Shown one piece after another: positions 19,032-31,655 of a DNA stretch of 64,000 bases; the first letter of the stretch is position 1, and every line of letters starts with the position of its first letter. The position numbers and the translations under genes are program-made. The stretch covers positions 35,891 to 99,890 of the forward strand of contig JAJDUR010000088.1 in the NCBI GenBank assembly GCA_022826585.1, in the 5' to 3' direction. The notes beneath the pieces were generated by a model. That model made no database searches. It saw nothing but the letters and a program-made list of their open reading frames with translations, and was not told where the DNA came from. The DNA is from Dehalococcoidia bacterium. Its GTDB lineage: Bacteria > Chloroflexota > Dehalococcoidia > Tepidiformales > Tepidiformaceae.

Positions 19032-19700
19032 CTACTCCAGCCGGAACGGCGGGTCGTCGTCGTGGATCAGGAGCAGGGACGCCTCCACCCGCAGGGAGTA
19101 GCGCACGACCGACGCACTGAAGTCGTGCAACGGGCGCGGGTACCGCCCGAACAGCACGATCGAAGCCCAGCCGGCCACGCTGGCGAGCGTGAGCCCGACG
19201 TTGAGGATGGCGAGCCCCATCACGTGCGGGAACAGGCGGGGCAGCCGCAACGCCACGCTGAAGCGGCTGCGAGAGGCGAGCGGCGGAGGCAGCGTCACGT
19301 TCGCGGGGTAGTCCCCGAACCCGAACGAGGGGAACTCGTCCCGCAGCAGGACGCTGTAGGCCACGGCCTTCGCCCGCCAGCTCAGGTAGAACACCGCGAA
19401 CTCGCGCAGGTCCCGTGGCTGGCGTCCGAGGATCAGGATGGCGAACCACGAGGCCACCGTCGCCAGCGCCGTCACCACCCCGAACGCGCCGATCGAGAGT
19501 GGAATCGTGAGCGGGGCCAGGCCCGCCAGGATGAGCAGCGGCGCGACCACCATCCCCAGCAACGACGGCCCGCCCGTGAACAGGAGGTGCGGGATCGCGA
19601 ACAGGAGGCGCAGCCCGCCCGAGAGCCGCCGCCTTCCCTCGTACGCCGGCTCGACCTCGAACGAGACCGGATGCGCCGAACCGTCCCCGCCACCGAGCAC
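19032..19700 (-). CDS. DUF4389-like membrane protein
   Basis: Several hydrophobic segments; RQPRDLREFAVFYLSWRAKAVAYSVLLRDEFPSFGFGDYP and FGRYPRPLHDFSASVVRYSLRVEASLLLIHDDDPPF pattern. Confidence 0.65.
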   Translation of the reverse strand: MLGGGDGSAHPVSFEVEPAYEGRRRLSGGLRLLFAIPHLLFTGGPSLLGMVVAPLLILAGLAPLTIPLSIGAFGVVTALATVASWFAILILGRQPRDLREFAVFYLSWRAKAVAYSVLLRDEFPSFGFGDYPANVTLPPPLASRSRFSVALRLPRLFPHVMGLAILNVGLTLASVAGWASIVLFGRYPRPLHDFSASVVRYSLRVEASLLLIHDDDPPFRLE

Positions 19701-19769
19701 GCCGCCATCCTAGCAGCGCGACATGGCCCCCTCGGAGATCGGCGTTCGAGCCCCGAGCCTTCGCCCCCC

Positions 19770-21752
19770 ATGAAGCCCATCAGCGCCACCCTCCGCGACC
19801 ACCAGCGCCGCCCCGACCGCCTCCCCCACGTCCGCGTCATCGTGCGCGCCGAACGCTGGGGCGTTCCCCTCCTCCCCTGGGAACGCCTCTACACCGGCGA
19901 CGAGGGCGACTGTCCCCACGCCCTCGCCGTCACCGGCGACGGCGCCGTCATCCGCGCCCGCAACGATGGCGGCACGCTCGCGGTCTCCCGGGTCGCGAAC
20001 CCCGGCGCTGGCTCCGCGTGGGGCGCCTGGAGCGAGGTCGGGGATGCCGAGGACGGCGCTGGGGTAGCCCTCGCCGCCCGCGGAAAGGAAGTGCTGCTCC
20101 TCTCCGTCGCGAGCGGCGGCCGCGCCCTGGCGCTGCGCCGCAGCACCGACGGCGGCGCGACGTGGAGCGCGCCGGACACCCTCGTCCGGGAGAGCGCCGG
20201 CATCGGCTGGGTCGCGCTCGCCGTCCGCGCCTCCGACGGCGACGCCTGCGCCTTCTACACCTCGGGCAGGAACGGGCTGAAGCGCCTCCGCCGCCGCGCC
20301 GGGAGCTGGGACGCCGCCGGCGTTGCCTGGAACCGTGGCGCGGAGGTGGCCGCCCTCACCGGTGTGGGCGCGATACACGACGGCGGCGACTACCGCCTGG
20401 TCGTGAGCGGCCGCGCCCACCCCTCGGGGTCGAAGCACGTCTGGGCCGCCTTCCTCGGCGACACCGGCTTCCCCCCGGACTCCTGGTCCGGCCTCAACGT
20501 CATTGCCGAGTCCGACGCCTCCTCCGCCCGCGAGTTCACTGGGCCCTCCCTGTTCCGGCCCGGCCTCGCCGGCCAGCGCGCCGTCTTCTCCGCCACCGAC
20601 GCGGGCAGCGAGACCCCCGCCCGCGTCTACACCAGCCATCCCCCTGCCTTCGTCCTCGGCAATCCCGACGGCTGGTCGGAGCCCGAGCCGCACGAGGCCA
20701 CGTCCGCCTTCGGCCTCTCCGTGGCCACGCCCGACGCCGCGACCGCCTGGGCCTCGACCCCCGACGGCGTCTGGCGCGCCCGTCTCGCCCCGAACCTCGA
20801 GGTGAGCGAGGCACTTGTCGAGGCCTCCTGGCGCCTCGCCCCCTTCGCGACGCGCGCCAGGGTCGTCCTCGACGACGCCGGCGGCGCGCCGGTCGGGCTC
20901 GCGCCGGGCAGCACCGTCGCGATCTCCCCCGGCTATCGCTCCGCTCCCGGCGAGGCTCCCGAGTTCGGTCTGTCCGTGCGCGTCGTGATCGATCGCGTTA
21001 CCCGCGAGAGCGCCGGCGGGAGGGCGCGCCTCGTCCTCGAGTGCTCCGGCCACTGGGAGCGGCTCGCCTCCTGGCGCGCCTCGCAGGTCTGGCAGACGCC
21101 GGCGGGCGAACGCTCCCGCGGGCGCCTCTTCTGGCTCCTCTGCGCCAGGGCGGGCGTCCGCGCCGGCGGGCAGGGCAGCGCGGAATGGTCCGCGAGCAGC
21201 CCCGCCTTCGTCATCCCGCCCGGCGAGTCCGCCCTCTCCGCCGCCCGCCGCCTCCTCGGCGCCAGCCGCGTCGCCGTCATCTCCGACGGGCACCGCCTCG
21301 ACGTCATCGTGCCGGGCGAGGAGGTCGTCGAGCGCTACGGCCCCGGCGGCCACCCCGTCGACGCCGTCGGCCTCGGCGACGCCGCTCCCGCCACCAACTG
21401 GGTCCGCGCCCGCGGTCCCGCCCACGACGCCGACGCCCACGACTTCGCCAGCATCTACCGTGACGGCCAGCGCCTCCAGCTCGTGCGAACCCTCGATCCC
21501 GGCGCGGAGACGGGGGCGGTCGCCCACGCCGCCGCCTACCTCGAGCAGGATCGCCGCGAGCGCGGAGCCGGCTTCCTCGTCGCGCCCTTCCACGCTGGCC
21601 TCCAGCTCTTCGACGCCATCGCCGTCACGGATGAGCGTCTCGGCCTGCGGGAGCGCCCCTTCCGCATCGTCGAGCTCGGCATGGAGTACAGCCGCCGCCC
21701 CGGCCGCCCTCCCCGCTACGACTCCGTGCTCACCCTCGGGGAGATGCACTGA
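19770..21752 (+). CDS. Large hypothetical protein: sialidase/BNR-like propeller N-terminal half, phage tail-hub-like C-terminal half
   Basis: 660-aa [24 protein letters not shown] (Asp-box) and C-terminal RVVIDRVTRESAGGRARLVLECSGHWERL ... SALSAARRLLGASRVAVISDGHRLDVIVPG ... RPFRIVELGMEY. Confidence 0.5.
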   Translation: MKPISATLRDHQRRPDRLPHVRVIVRAERWGVPLLPWERLYTGDEGDCPHALAVTGDGAVIRARNDGGTLAVSRVANPGAGSAWGAWSEVGDAEDGAGVALAARGKEVLLLSVASGGRALALRRSTDGGATWSAPDTLVRESAGIGWVALAVRASDGDACAFYTSGRNGLKRLRRRAGSWDAAGVAWNRGAEVAALTGVGAIHDGGDYRLVVSGRAHPSGSKHVWAAFLGDTGFPPDSWSGLNVIAESDASSAREFTGPSLFRPGLAGQRAVFSATDAGSETPARVYTSHPPAFVLGNPDGWSEPEPHEATSAFGLSVATPDAATAWASTPDGVWRARLAPNLEVSEALVEASWRLAPFATRARVVLDDAGGAPVGLAPGSTVAISPGYRSAPGEAPEFGLSVRVVIDRVTRESAGGRARLVLECSGHWERLASWRASQVWQTPAGERSRGRLFWLLCARAGVRAGGQGSAEWSASSPAFVIPPGESALSAARRLLGASRVAVISDGHRLDVIVPGEEVVERYGPGGHPVDAVGLGDAAPATNWVRARGPAHDADAHDFASIYRDGQRLQLVRTLDPGAETGAVAHAAAYLEQDRRERGAGFLVAPFHAGLQLFDAIAVTDERLGLRERPFRIVELGMEYSRRPGRPPRYDSVLTLGEMH

Positions 21753-21964
21753 TGGCGACCCTGCGAGGGCGGCTCGTGCGCTTCGACGCGGCGACCCGGC
21801 GGGCCGTCGTGCGGCTCGATGGCTCCGCCTCGATGGAGCTGGGCGGCGTCGCCGTGAGCCGCGCCCTCCCCGCCGCCGAGATGGTCGCGGGCCGCACTGT
21901 CCTCGTCGACGCGGGCGACGCCGGCGACCCCGCGGAGGCCATCCTCACCGCCGTCGTCGCCTGA
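21752..21964 (+). CDS. Small protein, possible OB-fold (spike/baseplate-like)
   Basis: 70-aa ORF, start overlaps the preceding stop; RGRLVRFDAATRRAVVRLDGS...LPAAEMVAGRTVLVDAG. Confidence 0.45.
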   Translation: MATLRGRLVRFDAATRRAVVRLDGSASMELGGVAVSRALPAAEMVAGRTVLVDAGDAGDPAEAILTAVVA

Positions 21965-22001
21965 ATGGTGCGCTCGGGCGGCGCGTGTACACTCGATTTC
22001 G

Positions 22002-22064
22002 ATGCCCTCGCCCTTGCTCATCGGGCAACCGGGCGGCGACCCCGCACGGGGCGCCCACCGGTGA
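22002..22064 (+). CDS. Candidate leaderless upstream ORF (MPSPLLIGQPGGDPARGAHR*) coupled to MFS gene
   Basis: TACACT at 21988-21993, ATG 8 nt later; TGA overlaps the GTG start of the MFS gene (GTGA at 22061-22064). Confidence 0.35.
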   Translation: MPSPLLIGQPGGDPARGAHR

Positions 22065-23542
22065 TCCGCAGCCACGCCACGACCGGCCACGGGAGCACCC
22101 TGCGGCGGACCCTCTCCTCCCTCCAGGAGCGCGAGTTCGCGTGGTACTTCGCCGGAAACGCCGCCTTCTTCATGGCCATGCAGATGCAGTTCGTCCTGCG
22201 CGCCCAGCTCGCCTACGACCTCTCCGACGAGGGATCGAAGGCCACCGGGCTCGGGCTGGTCACCCTCGGGGCCGCCATCCCCATGATCTTCGTGGCGCCC
22301 GTCGGCGGCCTCATCGCCGACCGCGTCAACAAGCGCACGCTCCTCATCGTCACGCAGACGGCGGCGGCCATCATCAGCCTGGTCACGACGATCCTCATCC
22401 TGACCGACCTTATGGAGTACTGGTACCTCTTCCTGCTCGCCTTCTCCGCGGGCACCATCTTCTCCCTCAACATGCCCGCGCGGCAGGCGCTCGTGCCCCA
22501 ACTCGTGCCCCAGCACAAGCTGATGAACGCCGTCTCCCTGCAGATGAGCGGCATGAACCTGACCCGCATCATCGCCCCCGCCCTCGCGGGCATCCTCATC
22601 GCCCCCCTCGGCGTCATCGGCGTCGGGGAGAGCGGGGGGCTTGGCTGGGTCTACCTGCTCACCTTCGTGCTCTTCGTGGTCGCCGTCGCCTCGGAGTTCC
22701 GCCTGCCCGTCCACGGCATGCAGGCCGAATCCGGGGAAGAGAGCTTCATCGAGGGGCTTCGCGGCGGCTTCCGCTACGCCATCTCCACCCCCGTCATCCT
22801 CATGCTCCTCATCGCCGGCATGCTGATGCCGTTCTTCGCCTTCCCCGTGCAGGTCATGCTCCCCCTCTTCGCCGAGGAAGTCTTCAACCGTCCGGGAGGC
22901 ATGGGCTTCGGTCTCCTGATGGGCGCCGGCGGCGTCGGCGGCCTCATCGGCACGATCGTCTCCGCCAACTTCGATGGGGTCCCCAACAAGGGGCACATCA
23001 TGTTCGCCGGCGCCGTCATCATGGGGGGATTCCTGGCCGCCTTCGGGGCGATTGGCATCTTCGGCCTCGCCCTCGTCTTCATCGCCGCCAGCAATATCGG
23101 CCAGATGCTCTTCATGTCCTCCAACAACACCGCCGTCCAGACCATCGCCCCCGAGGAGCTGCGCGGGCGCGTCATGTCGATCATGATGATGTCCTTCGGC
23201 GTCATGCCCATCGGTGTGCTGCCCATTGCCTACGCCGCCGACCGTTTCGGCGCGCAGGAGACCGTCGTCGTCGTGTCCCTCGTCCTGCTGGGCCTGCTCG
23301 CCGTCGTCTTCGTGGCGATCCCGGCCTTCCGCAACCTCCGCATCGACGTGCTCGCGCAGGCCGAGCTCTCGCCCGTGCAGGCCGCCACCCTCGTGGCGGA
23401 AGGCAAGATCACCCGCGCCGAGGCCGACCGCCTCACCGGACGGCTGCGCCGCACGCCCCTCCCCGAGGGCACCCGCCGCAAGCGCACGCAGGAGGAGCGC
23501 ATCGAGGTGCCCGAAGGGGCCACCCCCGCGCCGCCGCCATGA
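22061..23542 (+). CDS. MFS transporter (EntS-like)
   Basis: FAWYFAGNAAFFMAMQMQ, PVGGLIADRVNKRTLLI and multiple TM helices; GTG start inferred from coupling, ORF is open upstream to 21965. Confidence 0.82.
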   Translation: MIRSHATTGHGSTLRRTLSSLQEREFAWYFAGNAAFFMAMQMQFVLRAQLAYDLSDEGSKATGLGLVTLGAAIPMIFVAPVGGLIADRVNKRTLLIVTQTAAAIISLVTTILILTDLMEYWYLFLLAFSAGTIFSLNMPARQALVPQLVPQHKLMNAVSLQMSGMNLTRIIAPALAGILIAPLGVIGVGESGGLGWVYLLTFVLFVVAVASEFRLPVHGMQAESGEESFIEGLRGGFRYAISTPVILMLLIAGMLMPFFAFPVQVMLPLFAEEVFNRPGGMGFGLLMGAGGVGGLIGTIVSANFDGVPNKGHIMFAGAVIMGGFLAAFGAIGIFGLALVFIAASNIGQMLFMSSNNTAVQTIAPEELRGRVMSIMMMSFGVMPIGVLPIAYAADRFGAQETVVVVSLVLLGLLAVVFVAIPAFRNLRIDVLAQAELSPVQAATLVAEGKITRAEADRLTGRLRRTPLPEGTRRKRTQEERIEVPEGATPAPPP

Positions 23543-24549
23543 CCACCCTCGGCGTCCTCGACCAGTCACCCGTCCGCAGGGGAGGGACCGCCGCCGAGGC
23601 CCTCGCCGAGACCGTGCGCCTCGCACAGCTCGCCGACCGCCTTGGCTTCGAGCGCTACTGGGTCGCCGAGCACCACAACACCTCCGCCCTCGCCTCCACC
23701 GCCCCCGAGGTGCTGATCGGCCAGATCGCCATGCAAACCGACCACATCCGCGTCGGCTCCGGCGGCGTCATGCTCCCCCATTACAGCGCCCTCAAGGTGG
23801 CCGAGGCCTTCCGCCTGCTCGAGACGCTGCACCCCGGGCGCATCGACCTCGGCATCGGGCGCGCGCCCGGCAGCGATGCCCGCACCGCCCGCGCCCTCGC
23901 CCCCAGCGGCGTGCCCATGGACCTGCGCGACTTCCCCAACCAGCTCCTCGACCTCTACGGCTTCCTCGCCGACGACTTCCCCCCCGACCACGAGTTCCAC
24001 GGCATCCGGGCCATGCCCCGCCCCCAGGCCATGCCCGACCTCTGGCTGCTCGGCTCCAGCGATGTCAGCGCCGGCTACGCCGCCGAGCTCGGCTGGCCCT
24101 TCTGCTACGCCCACTTCATCAACTCCCACCGCGCCGACAGCGCCCTCGACGCCTACCGCAAGCTCTTCGCCCCCTCGCCCGTCGCCCCCGAGCCGCGCGC
24201 CTCGATCGCCGTCTCCGCGCTCGTGGCCGAGACGGAGGAAGAGGCGGAGCGCCTGAGCTGGAGCCGCTGGGGCTGGCGCCTCATGGGCGAAGCGGGCCGC
24301 GGTGGCATCCCCCCGCCCGAGGACGCCCTCGCCTTCGAGTACACCGAGCCCGAGCGCGAGTACATCGACGTCCTCAAGCGCCGCTCCATCTACGGCGACC
24401 CCGGCCAGGTGCGCGACCGCCTGCTCTCCATGGGCGAGCGCTACGGCGTCGACGACTTCGTCGTCGTCACCATCACCTACGACTACGCCAAGCGCCTGCG
24501 CTCCTACGAGCTGCTGGCCGAGGCCTTCGGCCTCGAGCCGCGCGCCTAG
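23539..24549 (+). CDS. LLM class flavin-dependent oxidoreductase (MsnO8-like)
   Basis: LGVLDQSPVRRGGTAAEALAETVRLAQLADRLGFERYWVAEHHNT...LHPGRIDLGIGRAPGSD; ATGA overlap with MFS gene. Confidence 0.88.
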   Translation: MTTLGVLDQSPVRRGGTAAEALAETVRLAQLADRLGFERYWVAEHHNTSALASTAPEVLIGQIAMQTDHIRVGSGGVMLPHYSALKVAEAFRLLETLHPGRIDLGIGRAPGSDARTARALAPSGVPMDLRDFPNQLLDLYGFLADDFPPDHEFHGIRAMPRPQAMPDLWLLGSSDVSAGYAAELGWPFCYAHFINSHRADSALDAYRKLFAPSPVAPEPRASIAVSALVAETEEEAERLSWSRWGWRLMGEAGRGGIPPPEDALAFEYTEPEREYIDVLKRRSIYGDPGQVRDRLLSMGERYGVDDFVVVTITYDYAKRLRSYELLAEAFGLEPRA

Positions 24550-24833
24550 TCGCCGCCGATCACCACCGTCCACGCCTTGATGCGCCACGAGGGCACGAGC
24601 CCGTTCGCTACGTACGGGTCCGCGGCCACGAACGCCTCCACCCGCGCCCGGTCCTCCACCGTGAAGACGAAGGCCGCCCCGTCCACCGGGTCCGCGAAGG
24701 CGCCCGCCATCTCCAGCTCGCCCCGCTCCAGGTACTCGTTCGCGAGCGTCAGGTGGCCGGCCCGGAAGGGTGCACGCTTCTCCACGATGTTCTCGACGTA
24801 GTCGTACAGCAGCACGAAACGGGTCGTGGGCAT
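24546..24833 (-). CDS. YciI family protein
   Basis: VLLYDYVENIVEKRAPFRAGHL...GAFADPVDGAAFVF...DPYVANGLVPSWRIKAW. Confidence 0.85.
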   Translation of the reverse strand: MPTTRFVLLYDYVENIVEKRAPFRAGHLTLANEYLERGELEMAGAFADPVDGAAFVFTVEDRARVEAFVAADPYVANGLVPSWRIKAWTVVIGGD

Positions 24834-24835
24834 GG

Positions 24836-25600
24836 CTATTCCTCCCCGGTCTGGCGCAGGAGCTTCATGAACTCGTCGTCCCCGTCCAGCGATGCGAGCT
24901 TCGTGTCGCCCGCCGCCTCCGCGGCCATCGACGGCTCCAGCTCCAGGGCGTCCTGCAGGTGCCGCAGGGCCGCCTTGCGCTTCCCCAGCCCGGCCGCCGC
25001 CTGCGCCGCCCCGTAGTGCGCGGAGGCGTCTTCCGGCGCGAGCCTGGCCGCCTTCACGAAGCTGTCGAGCGCGGCCTTGTTCGCCGCCGTCTCCAGCTGC
25101 GCCACGCCCCGGTTCACGATGACGGTCGCGTCCTCCGGGCTCAGCTCCAGCGCCCGCTCGAAGTCCGCCAGCGCCTCCTGCGGCTCCGACCGGTACAGCC
25201 GCAACAGCCCCCGGTTGTTGAGCGCGTCGAGGTCCGCGGGCGTCAGCTCGATGGTGGCGTCGTAGTCGGCCAGCGCCTCGTCGTACTCCCCCAGGTGCGT
25301 GTGCGCCGTGGCCCGGTTGTAGAGCGCCGACGGCAGCCCCGGCGTCTCCGCCAGCGCCCGCGTGTACCGCTCCACCGCCAGCGCGTACTGCCCCACGTTG
25401 AAGTAGACGTTCCCCTCGTCCAGGTAGCTCGCCGCCGTCCGCAGGCGGCCCTCCCCGATGATCTCGTCGATCCCGACCTCCCCCGCCGGCGCCTCCTCCC
25501 CGCCCGCGTTTCCCCGGGCGCGCGCGAACAGCCGCCACAGGACCGCCCCCACCGCCCCCGCCGCCGCCAGCACGACGATCGCCTTCAGGAGCCCCTTCAC
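24836..25600 (-). CDS. Membrane-anchored TPR repeat protein
   Basis: N-terminal TM (LLKAIVVLAAAGAVGAVLWRLF) then several 34-aa TPR units; GTG start. Confidence 0.82.
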   Translation of the reverse strand: MKGLLKAIVVLAAAGAVGAVLWRLFARARGNAGGEEAPAGEVGIDEIIGEGRLRTAASYLDEGNVYFNVGQYALAVERYTRALAETPGLPSALYNRATAHTHLGEYDEALADYDATIELTPADLDALNNRGLLRLYRSEPQEALADFERALELSPEDATVIVNRGVAQLETAANKAALDSFVKAARLAPEDASAHYGAAQAAAGLGKRKAALRHLQDALELEPSMAAEAAGDTKLASLDGDDEFMKLLRQTGEE

Positions 25601-26025
25601 GCCTCTTCCCCTTCCTCCTCCGCCCGCTCCAGCAGCGCTTCCGTGACCGCCATCAGCCCGCTGTAGGCGTAGACCACGTAGTCGCGCGGATGGAGGGTGA
25701 GCGGCCGTTTCTCCTCCTTGCGCGCCGTCACCGGGTCCCACGAGCCCGTCAGCTCGACGGCGTCGTGATCCACCCCGAACTCGAGCTCGTACAGCTCGCC
25801 GTCCTCCCCCACCACCACGCAGCCCCGCTCCGGGTCGCCCGCCGGGCCGGGGTCGCACTCGATCGCGTTCGTGAAGAAGGCGTTGGGGAAGGAGGGGAAG
25901 GGGCGAAGCGCCGCGCTCGCCTCCTTCAGCAGCACCTCGAGCTCCGAGGCCGCGCGCTCCAGCACCCGGTCCGCCTGCGACTTCCGCGCGAGGCTCTCCC
26001 GCTCGTCTTCGTTCATGCCGTTCAT
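25597..26025 (-). CDS. Hypothetical protein
   Basis: MNGMNEDERESLARKSQADRVLERAASELEVLLKEASAAL...; overlaps the TPR gene start by 4 nt. Confidence 0.65.
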   Translation of the reverse strand: MNGMNEDERESLARKSQADRVLERAASELEVLLKEASAALRPFPSFPNAFFTNAIECDPGPAGDPERGCVVVGEDGELYELEFGVDHDAVELTGSWDPVTARKEEKRPLTLHPRDYVVYAYSGLMAVTEALLERAEEEGEEA

Positions 26026-26131
26026 GCTACGACCGACAGCCTCTCCCGGACCAGAGAGCGCCGACCCGGCCCGGTGCGCCGCGTCACGCTCCCGCGTTAC
26101 GGCCCCCTGTAAACTGATGCGGGGGCTCCGT

Positions 26132-26608
26132 ATGGCGCGCCGGCGTCTGACCCGCGATGACCTCGCAGTGGAAACCTGCTGCTTCGTGTGCGACCCCGCC
26201 AATGAGGGCGGTTTGCACATCGAGTTCTTCCTCGACGAGGAAGCCGGCCGGGTGCTCGCCGAGTACATCCCCACTCCCTCGCACGAGGGCGCGCCGGGCG
26301 TCATCCATGGTGGGGTGGTCGGCGCCATTCTCGACGATGCCATGGCCTGGGCCGTCAACGTGCTCAGCGGCTCGTTCGGCCTGACGCGGCGCGGTGAGAT
26401 CGAGTACTCCCGCATCGTGCGCCCCGGTAGCGCCTACGCCGTGACCGCGTGGATCTCGGAGATCGGCAAGAACCGGGCTGCCACGATCGCCGAGTTGCGC
26501 GACTCCGAGGACCACCTCTGCTGCGCGACGAAGGCGGAGTTCTCGCTCATCTCGCACGAGGAGGCAAGGCTCGCTTTCGAGCGCCGCGCCGCCACGGGAG
26601 GCGAGTGA
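26132..26608 (+). CDS. PaaI-like hotdog thioesterase
   Basis: GVIHGGVVGAILDDAMAWAVN hotdog-fold motif. Confidence 0.85.
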   Translation: MARRRLTRDDLAVETCCFVCDPANEGGLHIEFFLDEEAGRVLAEYIPTPSHEGAPGVIHGGVVGAILDDAMAWAVNVLSGSFGLTRRGEIEYSRIVRPGSAYAVTAWISEIGKNRAATIAELRDSEDHLCCATKAEFSLISHEEARLAFERRAATGGE

Positions 26609-27411
26609 TGGCCCCCCGCCTCCTCCTCATCCACGGCTACGTCTCGAACCCGGAAGCCTGGGCGCCCCTCCAGCGCGAACTGGAGGGCGAATTCGAGACC
26701 TTCGCGCCACCCCTGCCCGGCTACGGAACAGAACCCGATCCCGCCGCCTACACGGCCGAAGGCGTCGCCCAGGGCCTCGACGACGTGGTGGACAGGTTCC
26801 AGCCGGACTACGTGCTGGGCCACTCCATGGGCGCCCTCGTGACGCTCGCCCTTGCGCGTCGCCACCCCGGGCGCTTCAAGCGGGTCGGCCTGGCCGGTCT
26901 GCCCGTCTACGAGACGGTCGAGGAGGGTATCCGCTACATCGGCTCCAGGAGCTCCACGCGCTCCCAGTACATGCGGAACCCCGGCGAAGGGCACTACTTC
27001 TGCAGGGTCGCCAACACCCTTCGGCACCTCTGGGCGCCGGTCGTCTCCCTCTTCCTTCCCACCTACCCCCTGCCCATGGTCCGCGACATGTTCGGCCACA
27101 CCGAGGCCGCCCACCGCGGGGGCATGATCGACATCGTCTTCGGGGGCCACGCCCCCCGCCTCGCCGCCGGCCTTGCGACGCCAGTCGCCCTCATCCACGG
27201 GGACACGGACCGGGTCACCCCCCTCGATCCGGTCATCGAGCTGGCGCGGGAACGGGGCTGGTCCCTGCGCATCGCCCACGGCGCCGCCCACGAGCTCATC
27301 TTCGCCCAGCCGGGGGGAGTCGCCCGCTGGGTGCGCGAGCGCCTCCTCGTCCCGGCCGAGGCCGCCACCCAGCCCGTGGCCGAAGACTCGGAGGCTGTCG
27401 TCTCGGTCTGA
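26608..27411 (+). CDS. Alpha/beta hydrolase
   Basis: LLLIHGYVSNPEAW; VLGHSMGALVTLALA nucleophile elbow; IHGDTDRVTPLDP. Confidence 0.9.
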   Translation: MAPRLLLIHGYVSNPEAWAPLQRELEGEFETFAPPLPGYGTEPDPAAYTAEGVAQGLDDVVDRFQPDYVLGHSMGALVTLALARRHPGRFKRVGLAGLPVYETVEEGIRYIGSRSSTRSQYMRNPGEGHYFCRVANTLRHLWAPVVSLFLPTYPLPMVRDMFGHTEAAHRGGMIDIVFGGHAPRLAAGLATPVALIHGDTDRVTPLDPVIELARERGWSLRIAHGAAHELIFAQPGGVARWVRERLLVPAEAATQPVAEDSEAVVSV

Positions 27412-27479
27412 CTCCCGTTGCGCTCCCGTCGGACGCCTGCCTAAGCTCGCAACCCGAGACCCCTCGAGGAGGCGCCCCC

Positions 27480-28019
27480 GTGGAGAACTTCCTGCACATC
27501 GCTGCCGTCTGGCTGCACGTCCTCGGCATCGCCCTCTTCGTGGGACCGCAATTCTTCCTCGCCTTCGCCTGGGTGCCCGCCTCCCGCCAGATCGAGGACC
27601 TCCCCACCCGCGTGGCCGCCATGCGCACCATCACCACCCGCTTCGGCTGGATCGGCGGCATCGGGCTGTTCCTCATCCTGGTCGGTGGCACCTACCTGAT
27701 CATGACCTGGCGCGACTACCACAACATCGTCGACGGGACCGCCTTCTTCGATCTTCGCTACGGCGTCGTGTTCGTCATCAAGATGGTGCTGCTGGTGGTC
27801 ATGATCGTGCTGGTGGGCTTGCACATGTTCGTCGTCGGCCCCAGCCAGGTGGACGCGATGGAGAAGCAGGCCGGTGGCGAGGACGTTCCGGAGAAGGACA
27901 TCCGGCGGCTGCGTATCACCTCGATGGTGCTGAGCATCACGGGATTGATCCTGACGCTCGTGATCATGGGCTTCGGCGTGAGCCTGGGCGCGGCGGAGTA
28001 CTCGCTCCAGAACTTCTAG
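27480..28019 (+). CDS. CopD-like/DUF2269-type membrane protein
   Basis: GTG start; FLHIAAVWLHVLGIALFVGPQFFLAFAWVP; four hydrophobic helices. Confidence 0.65.
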   Translation: MENFLHIAAVWLHVLGIALFVGPQFFLAFAWVPASRQIEDLPTRVAAMRTITTRFGWIGGIGLFLILVGGTYLIMTWRDYHNIVDGTAFFDLRYGVVFVIKMVLLVVMIVLVGLHMFVVGPSQVDAMEKQAGGEDVPEKDIRRLRITSMVLSITGLILTLVIMGFGVSLGAAEYSLQNF

Positions 28020-28084
28020 GCGGGCCACCGGGCGCTGTTTGACCCGTTCCCCACCCGCTGGTTCACTAGCCCTAGAGGCGTTGA

Positions 28085-28333
28085 CGGAGACGAGTAGCGT
28101 CCCGTTCCTGCGCTCAGCGAGCCCCGGTTGGTGTGAGGGGGCGCTGCAGGCGGACGCGAACATCCCTCCCGAGCTTCCGGCCGAACGCCGGCCCCGCCGG
28201 CCAGTAGACCCGGACGGAGTCCCCCGTTACCGAGGGCAGGAGCGTGATGGCGCTCCGCTGAGCGCCCGCCTCGTGCGGGAAGCAGGGTGGTACCGCGGGC
28301 ATTCCGCCCGTCCCTGATCGGGACGGGCGTTTT
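28085..28333 (+). promoter_or_regulatory. T-box riboswitch leader of ileS (class I, transcriptional)
   Basis: T-box sequence AGGGTGGTACCGCG at 28284-28297 (TGGT fits the tRNA-Ile A discriminator), then terminator CGCCCGTCCC-TGATC-GGGACGGGCG-TTTT (28305-28333) before ileS ATG at 28371; 5' boundary approximate. Confidence 0.88.
28305..28333 (+). terminator. Rho-independent terminator of the ileS T-box
   Basis: 10-bp perfect stem CGCCCGTCCC/GGGACGGGCG with TTTT. Confidence 0.85.
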
Positions 28334-28370
28334 CGTACCCGTCCCGGCAACCCTCGCCCGGGAGGCCGGT

Positions 28371-31651
<3,281 letters not shown>

Positions 31652-31655
<4 letters not shown>

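Noticed and set aside
21716-23626. 636-aa minus-strand ORF opposite the MFS gene
   Set aside because: Low-complexity G/D/H/E-rich mirror frame of a hydrophobic transporter.
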